From Ficedula albicollis (lineage: Eukaryota > Chordata > Aves > Passeriformes > Muscicapidae): DNA of 64,000 nt. The stretch covers positions 1,178,001 through 1,242,000 of the forward strand of contig NC_021680.1 in the NCBI RefSeq assembly GCF_000247815.1. The letters are read 5' to 3'. Of this stretch, positions 60,291 to 64,000 are shown piece by piece. The notes beneath the pieces were generated by a model. The model was not told the DNA's origin, did not search any database, and was given only the letters and a program-made list of their open reading frames with translations. Within the stretch, counting starts at the first letter, position 1. Each line of letters begins with the position of its first letter. The translations under genes and the position numbers were made by a program.

Positions 60291-63200
60291 TTCCTTATTT
60301 CAGAAAGAAGTATGAGTTACACTTGATCTGATTTCGGGAGAGAACAGCAGTAGGTATTTAGATTGCTTCACTGCTTCATAGATAGCACCATTTCAGGCCA
60401 GAAAACTTGAAGAAGGATTTGCTTAGCTCTGTTTTTTCTCTGAGACTTTGTGGTCATAATTTTTCCCCACACTCATCTACAGATCTGTACTAGGACCCAG
60501 ACGATTAAAATGCTTTCATTTTGGTCCTTTTCTGCCCCTGTGTATTCAGCTAGTATGGTAAAATGTTTTGTTTTTTCTTTTTTTTTTTTTTTTTTCCAGA
60601 GTCTATGAGATCATTCAAGTATGGAGACTTGGCAGCTTCTCCATGTGTACAAAGACGGCTGTTTGAATGTCTGAGTGTCTTTCTGGCTAAGGATAAATTA
60701 TTTGGTGTGTTAAATTAGGATTTGTTGCTTTATCTGGCATGAATAAGGTTCGTTTATTATCAGTGTTCCATCATGATTTACACTGGACTGCATCTTTGGG
60801 GTTTTGCTTCTTCACATTTTATTACATAAAAACATAGGTATTTCTTTTAAACAATTTGCTTATAGAAAGGACTGCAGGAGCAAGTTAATGTGGTTGTAAG
60901 GCCAAGAAAAGGCATTGCAAGACAGCAGATAAACAGGAGTAAAAGTAATGGTGGGATTGGAAAAACAAGGTGGATGTTTGCTCAGGCTTAACTGGTCATT
61001 TACATAGTGGTCTGTGTAGAATTTAATGGTCACTATAAACAGTGTAATCCACGGAAAAGATGTACAGACAGTTTTATAAACATGAAGAATCCTTGGTGAA
61101 GGTACAATTTACAAAAAGAAGAAAAAAGGAAGAGGAAAAATGGTTAATGCTTTAAAAATTCCGTTTTAGTTCCCATAATGCCTTGTAACTGTTGAGAGGA
61201 AAAAAATGCATTTGGTTCTAAAACGATGTACCTAGATGGTCCATTGTTTTTTGTGGCTGTTGTCATTTAGGAATTGGGTGCATTTTACACACACCAGTGA
61301 CTCCTGGTCTGGAAGTCTCAGCCTTGGCTGGAGGAGCCATTTGCAGAGAGCCACTGCTGGAATTGTGTTCTCTTGCCAGAGCCAAGTGTGCCATGTGCAG
61401 TCCTTGCTCAGGGTGGGTGCTCTGCCCTGCTGAATTGCTTGAAGTGCTGAAGGGCCAGAATAAATGGGTTTTTTTGAAAATATCTTTAATGAGCATTACA
61501 GCTTGATTTACACCATCTGGGTTTAACTTGAAATAGTGTTGCAAAAAGTAAAACATCTGTACATACAAGCTAGAAAAGATTAATAGAGCTTTATTTGCTT
61601 CTAAATCCTCCAGTATAGATTAACAGCATAGACCACCTCTCTCTCCCCATTTTTGTTTAAGTTACACATGCAGCCAGTCCATCTCTACTGATGCTATAGC
61701 ACATAACTGCCCTGGCCTGGGCCTCTTTATTTTCACACAGGGCAAACAAGTGTCAGTCAATATTCGCTTACATTTCTTAAACTCTTTTCTCCCACTGTGA
61801 TTGTACACGTGCCAATCACAGTGCAAGTCTGAACTTCTATTTTGGGCAGTGTTTGAAAAATGCTAAAAGCAGAAGGATATAGTAAATATATACACTATAT
61901 ACATTTCCAACACTGTTTGGTCTTCGTGTCAGAAGAATCAAGAAACCAAGATATTGCTGTTAATCACAAGGTGGGACGTGTCATTAAAGCCCTGTGCTTA
62001 CCAAAGGAAAATCATCCATGTTCATCCTTTGGCCATGTTTCAAACCAGAAAATAGGAATGTCAAAATCTGTGCAAAAAAATCTTTCTGCCTTTACTGGTG
62101 ATTTGTTTAAAAGAACTCAAGAACTCATCTTCTGTTTGCACAACCAATGTTGAAATAAAGGGCTGGAGTAGTATCCTGATCTCTGTGTGTGTGTATATTA
62201 TTCTGGCCTCTGTGTCAGGTACTTGACCTGCTGCCTTTTTTCTTTTCTGTTTTTCTTTTTTAGCAGCCGAATTTCTTTAGCATTTGTGTGGATTAATTTC
62301 CAACATGAAATTGAGTTAATATTGGAGACTGGAAGATGAAAGATAAGCGAGTGGGAGGGGGAAAGAAAAACAGAGCAATAGCCTAGAGGGTTGCCAACAA
62401 GAACTAAAGGAGAAACACCAAACAGCTGGCAAAGAAGCCTGTGGCTTCTTTGATAGTCCCTCATCACAAGTAATAAAACACCTTTGGAGTTGTTCTTGAC
62501 CTACTGGTTGTAAATCCTAGTGTAAAGCTGCCTGTGTTTCCCAAAGTCCTGGGGACCTCACAAAAGCTTCTGCTCTCCCAGAGTCCAGCCTGCCCTGCAC
62601 ATGGAGAAGCAGAAATATCACGGTGGGAAAGGTGGGAGTCACTGAATTTCTCAGTCTCTCCTTCAGCTTTTGGTGTTGCAGAGGTCTCCCTGAATGTGAA
62701 ACCCGTATTTTAAAACAAAACACTAGCACATTCAACCTTCCTTACTTTTGCTGCGAATCACTGCAGCTGTGGTATGCATGAAGCTGGTACTGTTGTATCA
62801 CTTTTAATGTGTTTTAAAATGTGCCTGGAGGCTTGGGGAATTTCTCATTTCTTTTATTTGTATTTTTTTAATTCCGGCTGAAATGCTCTGCTGTTTATGT
62901 TTAAGCAAAACCTCCAGCAGGAATGAATAAAATCAAAGAGCATCATAATGTTGAAAGGCAGGTCAGAGGCTGACAGATAGCTCTGGCTGAAGGGGCCTTT
63001 TCACCAGGGATGGGGCAGGCAGCGGTTTGGGAACAGAGCAGCCCCTTTCCCCTCCTATCTCTCTCCGTGCTCTTTTTCCCTGTCATTTCTCCTGCCCCAC
63101 ATCTATCTCCTCGGCCTGAAGCTCATGTCAAAGCCAGGGTTTCACCAGAGGTGGCAAGTTTCCAGCAAAGTGAGCCTTGTTCAGCCTGCTCAGCCCCTTG

Positions 63201-64000
63201 GCTCCAAGAGCAGCAGCGCTGCCTCGCGCCTGGAGAAGCTGCTCCTTCCATTTTCCAGTGGAATATCTGATGAGATTTCAGTTTCCACGCCACAATGCCC
63301 TTCAATTCCAGCGCAGTTTTTAGCAGCCTCTTTTCAGCCAAGAGCACGAGTAAATGCTGAGGGCTTTTTCCCTTTGTTAAGCTCCCTGTGTCAAGTGACA
63401 TGGTGTCACCTCCTTGGCTGGGGGAGCCTTCTGGCCACTAACACCGGGGTTTGCTAGGAACTCCTGCCTTTATCCAGGAAAGAATCCAGCAAAGCGAGGC
63501 TCACTTTTCACTATGCCTGCCTGTGCCGCTCTCTGCCAAAAACCTGCGAGCCACGCTGGGCAGCAGTGCTGCAGCAGGCCAGTCCCACAGCACATCTGTG
63601 ATGGAAACACGACGGGAAAAGAGGTCTCATTGCAAGGAAAAGCAGCTGGCAAAGGGGAAAAAACCAATCTGTGCTTCGTTTTGCTCCTTGTGTTGTGCAT
63701 CAAAGACCCATGAGAATTTTGTAGAGAGTAGAATACAGGAAATTATAAGGACTTTTTTTACAGTGTAAGATGCCAGGCTTCCTTACCTTTTTAATCCTGG
63801 AATACTAGACCCTTAGCTATTCAAGGGAACTTTTGAAAACTTTCCAGCCAATGTTACCCCAAGTTAGGGGTAGTACCAGCAGCAGCAAGGAGTCTGTGCT
63901 TAGATGAGACCATCAGTTTCTAGCATTCATTTACCATCTTAACAAATAGTTTTAACTGATTGTAGAAAAACCTCCTGGGAGCTGCTTAAGGTCATCTGCT
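60291..64000. other. Apparently intergenic region to window end
   Basis: No gene is recognised. A long T run ending TTTCCAG at 60599 precedes a 39-codon open stretch (see findings). A GT microsatellite-like run lies near 62182-62194. GC content rises over about 62.9-63.6 kb, with several overlapping chance frames but no splice-supported or homologous coding segment that I can see. Confidence 0.7.

Noticed and set aside
59905..60315. 136-codon plus-strand frame
   Set aside because: Most of it is antisense CR1 sequence.
1..64000. CRISPR arrays, operons, prophage, tRNA or rRNA genes
   Set aside because: The window is vertebrate intron-exon DNA. The direct repeats are two-copy duplications without regular spacers, and I saw no tRNA-like A/B boxes with a cloverleaf or rRNA sequence.

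Overview
The window is vertebrate nuclear DNA, almost certainly from a bird. The genes have short exons in long AT-rich introns with GT-AG splice sites. The dispersed repeats are CR1-type LINE tails, one of them ending in the 8-bp ATTCTGTG-like terminal repeat typical of avian CR1. No bacterial or viral gene organisation is seen. Nearly all open reading frames of 60-190 codons are chance frames in noncoding DNA.

Two genes can be supported. RALGPS2 (Ral guanine-nucleotide exchange factor with PH domain and SH3-binding motif) runs on the + strand. Its last twelve coding exons lie between 12203 and 44261, with intact splice sites and consistent phases. They encode about 380 residues: the C-terminal end of the RasGEF domain, a proline-rich PxxP linker, a serine-rich linker, a PH domain and the conserved C-terminus. 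The 5' half of the gene lies left of the window. ANGPTL1 (angiopoietin-like 1) is on the - strand inside a RALGPS2 intron. Only its first coding exon (2043-2868, with about 30 nt of 5' UTR to 2898) is present; the fibrinogen-like domain exons must lie left of position 1. This nested antisense arrangement is also known from mammals, where the paralogues RALGPS1 and ANGPTL2 are paired in the same way.

Layout: 1-2042 ANGPTL1/RALGPS2 intron; 2043-2898 ANGPTL1 exon; 2899-12202 RALGPS2 intron; 12203-44261 RALGPS2 exons and introns; 44262 to perhaps 45.9-50.3 kb a probable 3' UTR with several AATAAA signals; the rest, to 64000, is apparently intergenic, with two minus-strand CR1 fragments, a G-quadruplex-type pentanucleotide repeat and no recognisable gene.

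The most unusual property is the number of short adjacent two-copy direct duplications. I count thirteen, with units of about 49-185 bp, scattered over introns and intergenic DNA. One copies the sequence immediately upstream of a RALGPS2 splice acceptor and another sits inside a CR1 element. Also worth a second look is a CpG-containing, coding-like block at 23130-23239 in the large RALGPS2 intron. It has a splice acceptor in the right phase and could be an unannotated alternative or poison exon. I found no convincing wholly new biological system.
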